Below are positions 1 to 6,108 of a stretch of 6,128 bases of DNA, piece by piece. The number at the start of each line of letters is the position of its first letter. Within the stretch, counting starts at the first letter, position 1. This DNA comes from Acidobacteriota bacterium (GTDB taxonomy: Bacteria; Acidobacteriota; Terriglobia; UBA7540). The notes under the pieces were generated by a model. That model was not told where the DNA came from. It worked only from the letters and a program-made list of their open reading frames with translations, and made no database searches. The stretch covers positions 1-6,128 of the forward strand of contig JAJYHU010000235.1 of assembly GCA_021784615.1 (NCBI GenBank), in the 5' to 3' direction. Both the position numbers and the translations under genes were made by a program.

Positions 1-1409
1 CGCGCGAGTACAAATACGGATTTGTGACGGAAATCGAGCAGGAAACGATTCCTCGCGGGCTGAACGAGGATGTTGTCCGGCTGATTTCCGAGAAGAAACA
101 TGAGCCCGAGTGGCTGCTCGAGTGGCGGCTGAAAGCCTACCGGCACTGGCTGACGATGAAAGAGCCGGAGTGGGCCAACATCAAATACGATCCGATTGAT
201 TATCAAAACGCCTATTACTACGCAGCACCGAAAGCCAAGTCCAAACCCAAGAGCTTGGAGGAAGTGGACCCCGAACTTATCCGGACATACGAGAAGCTGG
301 GCATTCCTTTGAAGGAACAGGAACTCCTTTCCGGCGTGGCTGTCGACGCGGTTTTTGACAGTGTTTCGGTGGCGACAACCTTCAAGGCGAAGCTGGCGGA
401 CCTGGGCATCATTTTCGGTTCGTTTTCTGAAGCCGTCCAGGAACATCCTGACCTGGTGAAGAAGTGGCTTGGGTCAGTGGTGCCTTGCACCGACAACTTC
501 TTTGCCACGCTCAACTCTGCGGTATTCAGTGATGGCTCGTTTGCCTACATTCCGAGGGGCGTGCGATGCCCGATGGAGCTTTCCACATACTTCCGCATCA
601 ACGCCAAGGAAACCGGACAGTTTGAGCGCACGCTGATTGTGGCCGAAGAAGGCTCCTACGTGAGCTACCTGGAGGGCTGCACGGCCCCCATGCGCGATGA
701 AAACCAGTTGCATGCCGCGGTGGTGGAACTGGTGGCGCTCGATAACGCCACCATCAAGTATTCCACCGTGCAGAACTGGTATCCGGGCGATAAGGAAGGC
801 AAGGGCGGGATTTACAATTTTGTCACCAAGCGCGGCAAGTGCCTGGGCGTGAACTCCAAGATCTCCTGGACGCAGGTGGAGACGGGTTCGGCGATCACCT
901 GGAAGTATCCGGGCTGCATCCTTCAGGGCGACAACTCGGTGGGCGAGTTCTATTCCGTGGCGGTCACCAACAACTATCAGCAGGCCGATACCGGCACCAA
1001 GATGATCCATCTGGGCAAAAACACCCGCAGCACCATTATTTCCAAAGGCATTTCCGCCGGGCACGGCCAGAACAGCTACCGGGGCATGGTGAAGATTCTT
1101 AAGAATGCCACGGGCGCGCGCAATTATTCACAATGCGATTCGTTGCTGATGGGCGACAAGTGCGGGGCGCACACTTTCCCCTACCTGGAAGTGAAAAACT
1201 CCACCGCGCAGGTCGAGCACGAAGCCTCCACGTCCAAGATCGGCGAAGACCAGATCTTCTACTGCCGCCAGCGCGGGCTTTCCACCGAAGACGCCATCGG
1301 CATGATCGTCAACGGCTTCTGCAAGGAAGTCTTCCGCGAATTGCCCATGGAGTTCGCAGTCGAAGCGCAAAAGCTGCTGGGCGTGAGTTTGGAAGGGTCG
1401 GTCGGGTAA
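1..1409 (+). CDS. sufB: SufB, Fe-S cluster assembly scaffold subunit (5' partial)
   Basis: SufB is the scaffold subunit of the cytosolic SufBC2D complex on which Fe-S clusters are assembled. The reading frame is open to the left edge: bases 3-23 encode REYKYGF directly before the GTG at 24, and this matches the conserved SufB N-terminal block (family form xEYKYGF). The GTG is therefore an internal Val codon and the real start is upstream of the window. 468 residues are visible, against 495 in E. coli SufB, so only a short piece is missing. Numbered from the GTG, Cys371 in QCDSLLMGD corresponds to E. coli Cys405 and Glu400 in VEHEAS to Glu434, both implicated in cluster assembly. The C-terminus EAQKLLGVSLEGSVG is typical. 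No intein interrupts it. The stop is TAA at 1407. Identification is very secure; only the start is unknown. Confidence 0.97.
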   Translation, partial: REYKYGFVTEIEQETIPRGLNEDVVRLISEKKHEPEWLLEWRLKAYRHWLTMKEPEWANIKYDPIDYQNAYYYAAPKAKSKPKSLEEVDPELIRTYEKLGIPLKEQELLSGVAVDAVFDSVSVATTFKAKLADLGIIFGSFSEAVQEHPDLVKKWLGSVVPCTDNFFATLNSAVFSDGSFAYIPRGVRCPMELSTYFRINAKETGQFERTLIVAEEGSYVSYLEGCTAPMRDENQLHAAVVELVALDNATIKYSTVQNWYPGDKEGKGGIYNFVTKRGKCLGVNSKISWTQVETGSAITWKYPGCILQGDNSVGEFYSVAVTNNYQQADTGTKMIHLGKNTRSTIISKGISAGHGQNSYRGMVKILKNATGARNYSQCDSLLMGDKCGAHTFPYLEVKNSTAQVEHEASTSKIGEDQIFYCRQRGLSTEDAIGMIVNGFCKEVFRELPMEFAVEAQKLLGVSLEGSVG

Positions 1410-1435
1410 TTATGAATTGTGAATTATGAATGAAG
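1408..1435 (+). repeat. Four-unit 7-bp tandem repeat across the sufB/next-gene junction
   Basis: Four consecutive heptamers lie head to tail: AATTATG at 1408-1414, AATTGTG at 1415-1421, AATTATG at 1422-1428 and AATGAAG at 1429-1435. The 10-mer AATTATGAAT therefore recurs exactly at 1408-1417 and 1422-1431. The run begins inside the sufB TAA stop and contains the ATG at 1426 used by the next gene, so it replaces any ribosome binding site there. It is AT-rich in a GC-rich setting. It is short enough that chance or slippage could explain it. Confidence 0.6.
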
Positions 1436-2286
1436 AAGAATTGGGCGGGCTTGCCGACGGGCTGGAAGAGGGACGGGTAGCCACGTCCGCGAAAACCGAA
1501 TCAGAGAGCGCGTTCGAGCAATATTTAAGCGGGTCAAGGGCTGAATGGACGCGCATTTCGGAAGCGGACAGTCCGCAGCCGGACTACGCGGTTCAATACG
1601 CGGAGGGAACCTGCGTGTTTGAGGTGAAGGAGTTCGGCGACCCCAAGGGGGAGCAGGCTGAGGAGTTGAAGCGCGTCGGCGGCGGGTTCGATCCGTGTCC
1701 GCCCGTACGGAAGAAAATCTATCGATCGAGGAGGCAGTTCGGGGAGTACAAGAGTCACCCATGCGTGGTGGTGCTCTGGAACAGCAAGAGCATTTTGCGA
1801 GACATTCGTCCAGAGGTTGTCATGGCCTCGGCCTTTGGGCAGTACTTCCACACGGAAGCCGGCCTGCCCGGGGGCCTTGGCGCGCCGAGTTACAGATTCA
1901 ACGGCCCTGCTGAGCTGAGGCCCGACAACGACACCAGAATCAGCGCCATTGTGATCCTCACCAGGTACCAGTTAAACCACCTATGGGTCGAGGTTGACAG
2001 GCAGCTTGACGCAAGGAAGCAACGAGGTGAGAAAATCTGGTGCGGCGACTGGTTCGACCTTCTTCAGCAGGTTTCAAGGGAGCGCCCTGTGACGTATTCA
2101 TACGAGGGCACGATCCGGACAATAACCATAGAAAATCCCTATGCTCGGATACCCTTCCCGCCGGACCTATTTGCCGGGCCATTCGATCAGCGGTGGCGCA
2201 AGGACTCGGGCCGCTTTACCTTGGTCTTCATGGGGTCAGAACTTGAGCGGCCCCGAAAAGAAGGCGTGCCGTTCAATTTTCTATAG
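1426..2286 (+). CDS. Uncharacterised protein with PD-(D/E)XK nuclease-like signature
   Basis: I do not recognise a named family for this 286-aa protein. Residues 30-119 follow the layout of a PD-(D/E)XK nuclease core: a helix with an acidic residue (FEQYL, Glu31), then Pro52-Asp53, then a hydrophobic strand ending in FEVKEF with Glu66 and Lys68, then a basic helix (PPVRKKIYRSRRQF, 92-105) and a strand (HPCVVVLWN, 111-119). Another hydrophobic strand is at 172-179, and the C-terminal part is rich in Pro and aromatics. No signal peptide or membrane segment is evident. The ATG at 1426 has no Shine-Dalgarno sequence; an in-frame TGA at 1420 limits the start, and TTG at 1441 is an alternative. Ten of 26 Arg codons are AGG/AGA, against 3 of 31 in sufS, which suggests a foreign origin. 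The gene lies between sufB and sufC. Nuclease activity is inferred from the motif only; the substrate is unknown. Confidence 0.8.
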   Translation: MNEEELGGLADGLEEGRVATSAKTESESAFEQYLSGSRAEWTRISEADSPQPDYAVQYAEGTCVFEVKEFGDPKGEQAEELKRVGGGFDPCPPVRKKIYRSRRQFGEYKSHPCVVVLWNSKSILRDIRPEVVMASAFGQYFHTEAGLPGGLGAPSYRFNGPAELRPDNDTRISAIVILTRYQLNHLWVEVDRQLDARKQRGEKIWCGDWFDLLQQVSRERPVTYSYEGTIRTITIENPYARIPFPPDLFAGPFDQRWRKDSGRFTLVFMGSELERPRKEGVPFNFL

Positions 2287-2303
2287 AAAATGGTGGCGCT
2301 GAG

Positions 2304-2516
2304 ATGACGATCCAGTATTTTGAGGACACGGACACGCTGTACATCACGCTCAAGAGTGGTGAGGTGGCGGAGACGAGGGATCTGGACGAAAACACGCTGG
2401 TGGAATTCGACGCCAAGGGGAATCTGGTGAGCATTACCATCGAACATGCGCGCGAGCGGGCGGAGCTTCCGGACTTTTCCTTTCAGCGCGTCGCAGCGGC
2501 CCGAGCGCCAGCGTGA
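2304..2516 (+). CDS. Small DUF2283-type protein
   Basis: This 70-aa protein has the DUF2283 pattern: MTIQYFEDTDTLYITLKSGE (an aromatic followed by D-T-D-x-L-Y-I), then an acidic stretch (RDLDENTLVEFD, 25-36) and GNLVSITIEHA (39-49), where the family usually has a G-x-(L/V)-V/I-x-(I/L)-E-I-like strand. The last roughly 20 residues (ERAELPDFSFQRVAAARAPA) extend beyond the conserved part and run towards the downstream repeat region. It starts 17 bp after the upstream gene, with only a weak ribosome binding site. The biochemical function of DUF2283 is unknown to me. Such genes often sit beside small DUF4258-like genes, which suggests a toxin-antitoxin-like arrangement, but no such partner is present here. 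No role in Fe-S assembly is evident. Confidence 0.8.
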   Translation: MTIQYFEDTDTLYITLKSGEVAETRDLDENTLVEFDAKGNLVSITIEHARERAELPDFSFQRVAAARAPA

Positions 2517-2533
2517 CTTTTTGCGCGGGGAAC

Positions 2534-2625
2534 GACAAAAGCAGATTCCTCGCGGAGTTTACCCTGAGACAAATGCGCGGATTCTTCGCTTCGCTCAGAA
2601 TGACAGGCGAAGGGCTCGGAATGAC
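2534..2625. repeat. Cluster of degenerate interspersed repeats (CHSERSEESA/ILRFAQND type)
   Basis: The best copy covers about 2569-2604 and contains CGCTTCGCTCAGAATGAC (2587-2604). On the - strand it reads CATTCTGAGCGAAGCGAAG, which gives the familiar spurious peptide CHSERSEESA. A degenerate copy precedes it: GACAAAAGC at 2534-2542, then GATTCCTCGC at 2544-2553, which differs by one base from GATTCTTCGC at 2580-2589, 36 bp later. A third partial copy ends in GGCTCGGAATGAC at 2613-2625 (11 of 13 matches to 2592-2604). ACGACAA occurs at both ends (2532-2538 and 2624-2630). CTTCGC at 2589 can pair with GCGAAG at 2607 to form a small hairpin. Repeats of this kind are scattered between genes in several bacterial phyla; their mobility and role are not known to me. 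Confidence 0.75.
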
Positions 2626-2670
2626 GACAAGGGGACCAGGTTTCGTGACAGCGGACCAAGGACAACTGAA

Positions 2671-2676
2671 AAAGGA
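2671..2676 (+). promoter_or_regulatory. sufC ribosome binding site
   Basis: AAAGGA ends 10 nt before the ATG at 2687. It supports this start, which also matches the SufC N-terminus of the family (MxxIKxLH). Confidence 0.65.
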
Positions 2677-2686
2677 CTGAAAACGA

Positions 2687-3454
2687 ATGTTTCTTGAGAT
2701 TAAGAATCTACATGCCAATGTTGGCAATACGGAAATCCTGAAAGGGATTGACCTGGAAGTGGGCTTGGGCGAAGTGCACGCCATCATGGGGCCGAACGGC
2801 TCCGGCAAATCGACGCTGGCGCAGGTGCTGGCGGGCCGCGACGTTTACACCGTCACAGAAGGCGAGGTGCTTTACGGCGGCAAGAAACTTCTCGACATGG
2901 CGCCCGAGGACCGGGCGCGCGAGGGCATTTTTCTGGCCTTCCAGTATCCGGTGGAGATTCCCGGAGTGAACAACACCTATTTCCTGCGGGCGGCGCTCAA
3001 CGCGGCCCGCAAGCACCGCGGCGAGGAAGAGCTCGACGCCATGGATTTTCTCGGCTTGATCCGCGAGAAGATGAAGCTGCTTGAGATGGACGAGACGCTG
3101 CTGAACCGGCCGGTGAACGAAGGGTTTTCGGGCGGCGAAAAGAAGCGCAATGAGATTTTCCAGATGGCCGTGCTGGAGCCGAAGCTTGCCATCATGGATG
3201 AGACGGATTCAGGGCTCGACATTGACGCGCTCAGGATCGTCTCCCAGGGCGTGAACGCGCTTCGCAGCGAGAAGCGCTCGATCATTGTGGTGACTCACTA
3301 CCAGCGGTTGTTGAACTACATCGTTCCCGATTACGTTCACGTGCTTTCGGGCGGCCGCATTGTGAAGTCAGGCGGGAAAGAGCTTGCCCTGGAGCTTGAA
3401 GAGAAGGGCTACGGCTGGCTGGATGAGACCGTCCCGGCCGGCGAAAGGGCGTAG
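2687..3454 (+). CDS. sufC: SufC, ATPase subunit of the SUF complex
   Basis: SufC is the soluble ABC-type ATPase that binds SufB and SufD (SufBC2D) and drives the conformational change needed for cluster assembly; it is not a transporter. All ABC motifs are intact in the 255 residues: Walker A GPNGSGKST (35-43, Lys41), Q-loop FQYPVEIPG (Gln86), signature SGGEKKR (148-154), Walker B LAIMDE (167-172, catalytic Glu172), D-loop SGLDID (175-180) and H-loop His204 in VVTHYQR. SGGEKKRNEIFQM and ETDSGLDIDAL are characteristic of SufC as opposed to other ABC proteins. E. coli SufC has 248 residues, so the length is normal. The start ATG has a good AAAGGA site. Its usual immediate neighbour sufB is displaced by the 1.28-kb insert upstream, while sufD follows after 42 bp. 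Confidence 0.98.
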   Translation: MFLEIKNLHANVGNTEILKGIDLEVGLGEVHAIMGPNGSGKSTLAQVLAGRDVYTVTEGEVLYGGKKLLDMAPEDRAREGIFLAFQYPVEIPGVNNTYFLRAALNAARKHRGEEELDAMDFLGLIREKMKLLEMDETLLNRPVNEGFSGGEKKRNEIFQMAVLEPKLAIMDETDSGLDIDALRIVSQGVNALRSEKRSIIVVTHYQRLLNYIVPDYVHVLSGGRIVKSGGKELALELEEKGYGWLDETVPAGERA

Positions 3455-3480
3455 CGGGCCGTTGCGGCTCAAAAAGAGAA

Positions 3481-3487
3481 AAGGAAG
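3481..3487 (+). promoter_or_regulatory. sufD ribosome binding site
   Basis: AAGGAAG lies 9 nt before the ATG at 3497, and a second candidate GGAG (3489-3492) lies 4 nt before it. Both support this start. A small hairpin (GCCG-TTG-CGGC, 3458-3468) follows the sufC stop just upstream. Confidence 0.55.
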
Positions 3488-3496
3488 CGGAGATTC

Positions 3497-4840
3497 ATGG
3501 CTTTTGCAGTGAAACAAAGCGAAGAACTTTATTTGAAAAGTTTTCGGGAGCTTGAAAAAAGCCAAGCCTCAAGCGCTCCGGGATGGCTGGCGGAGCTGCG
3601 CAACTCCGGAATGGAGGCTTTTGCCGAGCTGGGCTTTCCGACAACCCGCCTGGAGGACTGGAAATACACCAACGTCGCGCCGATCAGCGGCGTGAACTTC
3701 CAGCCGGCGCGCGTTGAATTGAACGATAAGATTGCAAAGCAGATTGAGAGCCTGCCGCTCTCCGGCATGGAAACGAACCGCCTGGTTTTTGTAAACGGCC
3801 GCTACGCAAAGGAACTCTCCTCGCTCGACGGGCTTGCGGAGGGCGTGAAGTTCACAAGCCTTTCTGAAGCTTTCAAGGCGGGCTATGGCTCGCTGGAAGT
3901 TCATCTTGCCCGTTACGCGGATTTCAAAAGCCATGCTTTTGTGGCTCTCAACACCGCCTTTATGGAAGAGGGCGGATTCATTGAAATCCCCAAGGGCGTG
4001 GTTCTCGATAAGCCGCTCCATCTGCTGTTTGTCTCCGCCGGCGCGGGCGAGCCGTCGATTGCTTATCCGCGCAATCTGGTTCTGGCGGGGCGGGAGAGCC
4101 AGGCGACGGTCATCGAGACTTACGCGAGCCTTGACGGGGGCGTGTATTTCACGAATGCCGTTACCGAGGTTGTCGCTGAAGAAGGCGCGCACGTCGATTA
4201 CGTCAAGGTTCAGCGCGAAAGCGACGCGGCGTTTCACGTGGCGACGGTGCTCGGTTACGCTGTGCGGAACGCGGGAATTGAGACAAACTCTCTCCAGTTC
4301 GGCGCGCGCCTGGGGCGCGAGGAAGTCATCACGGTTTTGGATGGGGAAGGCGCAGAGGGCATTCTCGCGGGCCTTTACGTCACTGATGGCCGGCAGTTGT
4401 TGGATAACCACACCACCATCGACCACGCTCAGCCCCACTGTTCGAGCCGCGAATTTTACAAGGGTATCCTGGACGGCCAATCGACCGGAGTCTTTAACGG
4501 AAAGATTCTGGTGCGCAAAGACGCCCAGAAAACCGACTCCAAACAGAGCGACAAGAATCTGCTGCTCTCGGAATCCGCCACCATCAATACCAAGCCGCAG
4601 CTTGAAATTTTCGCCGACGACGTCAAGTGCACGCACGGCGCGACGGTCGGCCAGATTGATCCCGAGGCGGTTTTTTATCTGCGGTCCCGCGGCATCGGCC
4701 GCGAAGAGGCGAGAAGCTTGCTGACCGTGGCCTTTGCCAACGAGATAATCGACCGGGTCAAGTTCCAGCCGCTCCGCGTGCGGCTCAAGGCGGCTTTGGC
4801 GGAGAAGATGGCCGCAGGAACGGGCCGAAAGGAGGCATGA
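3497..4840 (+). CDS. sufD: SufD, Fe-S cluster assembly scaffold subunit
   Basis: SufD is the SufB paralogue that pairs with SufB and SufC in the SufBC2D scaffold and contributes to iron acquisition and cluster formation. The 447-aa protein (E. coli SufD: 423) shows the SufD N-terminal motif GFPTTRLEDWKYTNV (46-60), a beta-helix-like middle part and a conserved C-terminal part: DNHTTIDHAQPHCSSREFYKG, VFNGKI (332-337), the stretch around KTDSKQSDKNLLLS, and DDVKCTHGATVG. In the last of these, Cys378 and His380 match E. coli Cys358 and His360, the latter implicated in cluster assembly. WKYT near the N-terminus separates it from SufB. The stop TGA (4838-4840) lies within the sufS start region, so sufD and sufS are probably translationally coupled. 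No frameshift or truncation is seen. Confidence 0.97.
   Translation: MAFAVKQSEELYLKSFRELEKSQASSAPGWLAELRNSGMEAFAELGFPTTRLEDWKYTNVAPISGVNFQPARVELNDKIAKQIESLPLSGMETNRLVFVNGRYAKELSSLDGLAEGVKFTSLSEAFKAGYGSLEVHLARYADFKSHAFVALNTAFMEEGGFIEIPKGVVLDKPLHLLFVSAGAGEPSIAYPRNLVLAGRESQATVIETYASLDGGVYFTNAVTEVVAEEGAHVDYVKVQRESDAAFHVATVLGYAVRNAGIETNSLQFGARLGREEVITVLDGEGAEGILAGLYVTDGRQLLDNHTTIDHAQPHCSSREFYKGILDGQSTGVFNGKILVRKDAQKTDSKQSDKNLLLSESATINTKPQLEIFADDVKCTHGATVGQIDPEAVFYLRSRGIGREEARSLLTVAFANEIIDRVKFQPLRVRLKAALAEKMAAGTGRKEA
4828..4835 (+). promoter_or_regulatory. sufS ribosome binding site (within sufD)
   Basis: AAAGGAGG, a near-perfect Shine-Dalgarno sequence, lies in the last codons of sufD. Two adjacent ATGs follow: 4837 (1-nt spacing, too tight) and 4840 (4-nt spacing). 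The spacing favours the second ATG as the true sufS start, giving a TGATG overlap with the sufD stop. Confidence 0.7.
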
Positions 4841-6108
4841 TGGGCATCGCGCGCGACGTGCTGAATGGAACTCGATGCGAACGCTCCGTCCGCTTTGCCG
4901 TCGAAAAAATCCGGCAAGACTTTCCGGTACTCTCAAGCAGCGTTCACGACAAGCCGCTCGTCTATCTCGACAACGCCGCCACCAGCCAGAAGCCCCGCGC
5001 GGTGATCGAGGCGGAAGCGCTGTTTTACAGCCGGAACTGTTCAAATATCCACCGCGGCGTCCATGAACTGAGCGAGCGGGCCACCAAGTGTTATGAAGAC
5101 TCCCGGACCAAGGTGCAACAATTTCTGAATGCGCGCGAAAGCCGGGAAATCATCTTTGTGCGAGGGACGACGGAGGCCATTAATCTTGTCTCCAACACTT
5201 TTGGCAGAAAGCAGGTAGGGGCCGGCGATGAAGTCCTGATCACCGCCATGGAGCACCACTCGAACATCGTTCCATGGCAGATTCTTTGCGAAGAAAAAGG
5301 CGCGCGGCTGCGCGTTGCGCCCGTCAACGACAGGGGCGAAATCGTTTTTGAGGAATTTGAAAAGCTGCTGGGCGCGCGCACGCGCTTTGTTGCCCTGGTG
5401 CACGTTTCAAACGTGCTCGGCACCATCAACCCTGTCCGTGAAATGATTGAGGCCGCGCACCGGCGGAACGTTCCGGTGCTTCTCGACGGCGCCCAGGCGG
5501 CGCCCCACCTCAAAGTGGACGTCCAGGCGCTTGACTGCGACTTCTACGCTTTTTCAGGGCACAAGCTTTACGGTCCGACGGGCGTCGGAGTGCTCTACGG
5601 CAAGGCCGGGTTGCTTGAAGCCATGCCGCCCTACCAGGGCGGCGGAGACATGATCCGCTCGGTGACTTTTGAAAAAACGCTCTACAACACTCTGCCGTAC
5701 AAATTTGAAGCGGGGACGCCCAATATCGCCGGGTCCATCGGGCTGGGCGCGGCCGTAGACTATGTGAATGAGATCGGGCTGGAAAGCATCCGCGCGTATG
5801 AGGACGAACTTCTGGCTTACGGCACGCGCGCGCTGGAGGAAATTCCCGGGCTCAGAATCATCGGCACGGCGCGTGAGAAGGCGGGCGTGATCTCATTCGT
5901 GATCGAAGGCATTCACCCGCACGACGTGGGCACCGTACTTGACCAGGAAGGCATTGCCGTGCGCACCGGCCACCATTGCGCACAGCCGCTGATGGAGCGC
6001 TTCAAGGTTCCGGCCACCACCCGCGCCTCGCTGGCGTTTTATAATACGGCAGGGGAAATTGACACTTTGGCCGCCGGGATTCGCAAGGTGAAGGACTTGC
6101 TGGGCTGA
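4837..6108 (+). CDS. sufS: SufS, group II cysteine desulfurase
   Basis: SufS is a pyridoxal-phosphate enzyme that converts L-cysteine to L-alanine, leaving a persulfide that feeds the SufBCD scaffold. The key residues, in numbering from the ATG at 4837, are His140 in MEHHSNIVPWQ (stacks on PLP), Lys243 in FSGHKLYGPTG (PLP Schiff base) and Cys381 in RTGHHCAQP (persulfide carrier). They correspond to E. coli His123, Lys226 and Cys364, all with the same offset of 17. The RTGHHC loop marks the SufS group, as opposed to IscS. Length is 423 aa against 406 in E. coli; the whole difference is an N-terminal extension (MMGIARDVLNGTRCERS) before the conserved VEKIRQDFPVL. Starting at the second ATG (4840) gives 422 aa and better ribosome-site spacing. 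A SufE or SufU partner is expected but not seen in the window. Confidence 0.98.
   Translation: MMGIARDVLNGTRCERSVRFAVEKIRQDFPVLSSSVHDKPLVYLDNAATSQKPRAVIEAEALFYSRNCSNIHRGVHELSERATKCYEDSRTKVQQFLNARESREIIFVRGTTEAINLVSNTFGRKQVGAGDEVLITAMEHHSNIVPWQILCEEKGARLRVAPVNDRGEIVFEEFEKLLGARTRFVALVHVSNVLGTINPVREMIEAAHRRNVPVLLDGAQAAPHLKVDVQALDCDFYAFSGHKLYGPTGVGVLYGKAGLLEAMPPYQGGGDMIRSVTFEKTLYNTLPYKFEAGTPNIAGSIGLGAAVDYVNEIGLESIRAYEDELLAYGTRALEEIPGLRIIGTAREKAGVISFVIEGIHPHDVGTVLDQEGIAVRTGHHCAQPLMERFKVPATTRASLAFYNTAGEIDTLAAGIRKVKDLLG

Larger units (their letters stand above)
2517..2686 (+). other. Non-coding gap before sufC
   Basis: These 170 bp separate the DUF2283 gene from sufC. The first two thirds are the degenerate repeat cluster. 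The remainder (2626-2686) holds loosely repeated GGACCA/GGAC words (GGGACCAGG near 2632, CGGACCAAGGAC near 2652, AGGACTG near 2674) and then the sufC ribosome binding site. I see no convincing -35/-10 promoter pair and no hairpin followed by a T run. Open frames through this stretch on both strands encode only the known spurious repeat peptides and are not genes. Confidence 0.6.

Noticed and set aside
474..1064. 196-aa open frame on the - strand opposite sufB
   Set aside because: It is antisense to conserved SufB sequence, without recognisable motifs.
24..1409. Intein in sufB
   Set aside because: SufB inteins are known in some bacteria, but here the protein aligns through without an extra block and has near-normal length.
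1410..2686. Insertion sequence or transposon carrying the two accessory genes
   Set aside because: There is no transposase or integrase, no long terminal inverted repeats, and no clear target-site duplication at the insert borders. The short repeats at the edges do not match each other.
2517..2686. CRISPR array in the repeat region
   Set aside because: The copies are degenerate, unequally spaced (36 and 21 bp) and have no unique spacers between constant repeats. No cas genes are present.
2434..2808. Small open frames on both strands across 2434-2808
   Set aside because: Their translations contain CHSERSEESA, VILSEAKNPR and ILRFAQND, the well-known spurious peptides of the interspersed repeat, and one of them runs into sufC antisense.
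3456..3480. Hairpin GCCG-TTG-CGGC after sufC as a possible terminator
   Set aside because: The stem is only about 6 bp including a G-U pair, and it is followed by an A-rich, not T-rich, tract on the transcribed sense. sufD follows at once with a good ribosome site.
3569..5044. Long 491-aa open frame on the - strand opposite sufD
   Set aside because: It lies entirely antisense to sufD and the start of sufS, which have intact family motifs. It shows no recognisable domain and is the usual open shadow frame of GC-rich coding DNA.
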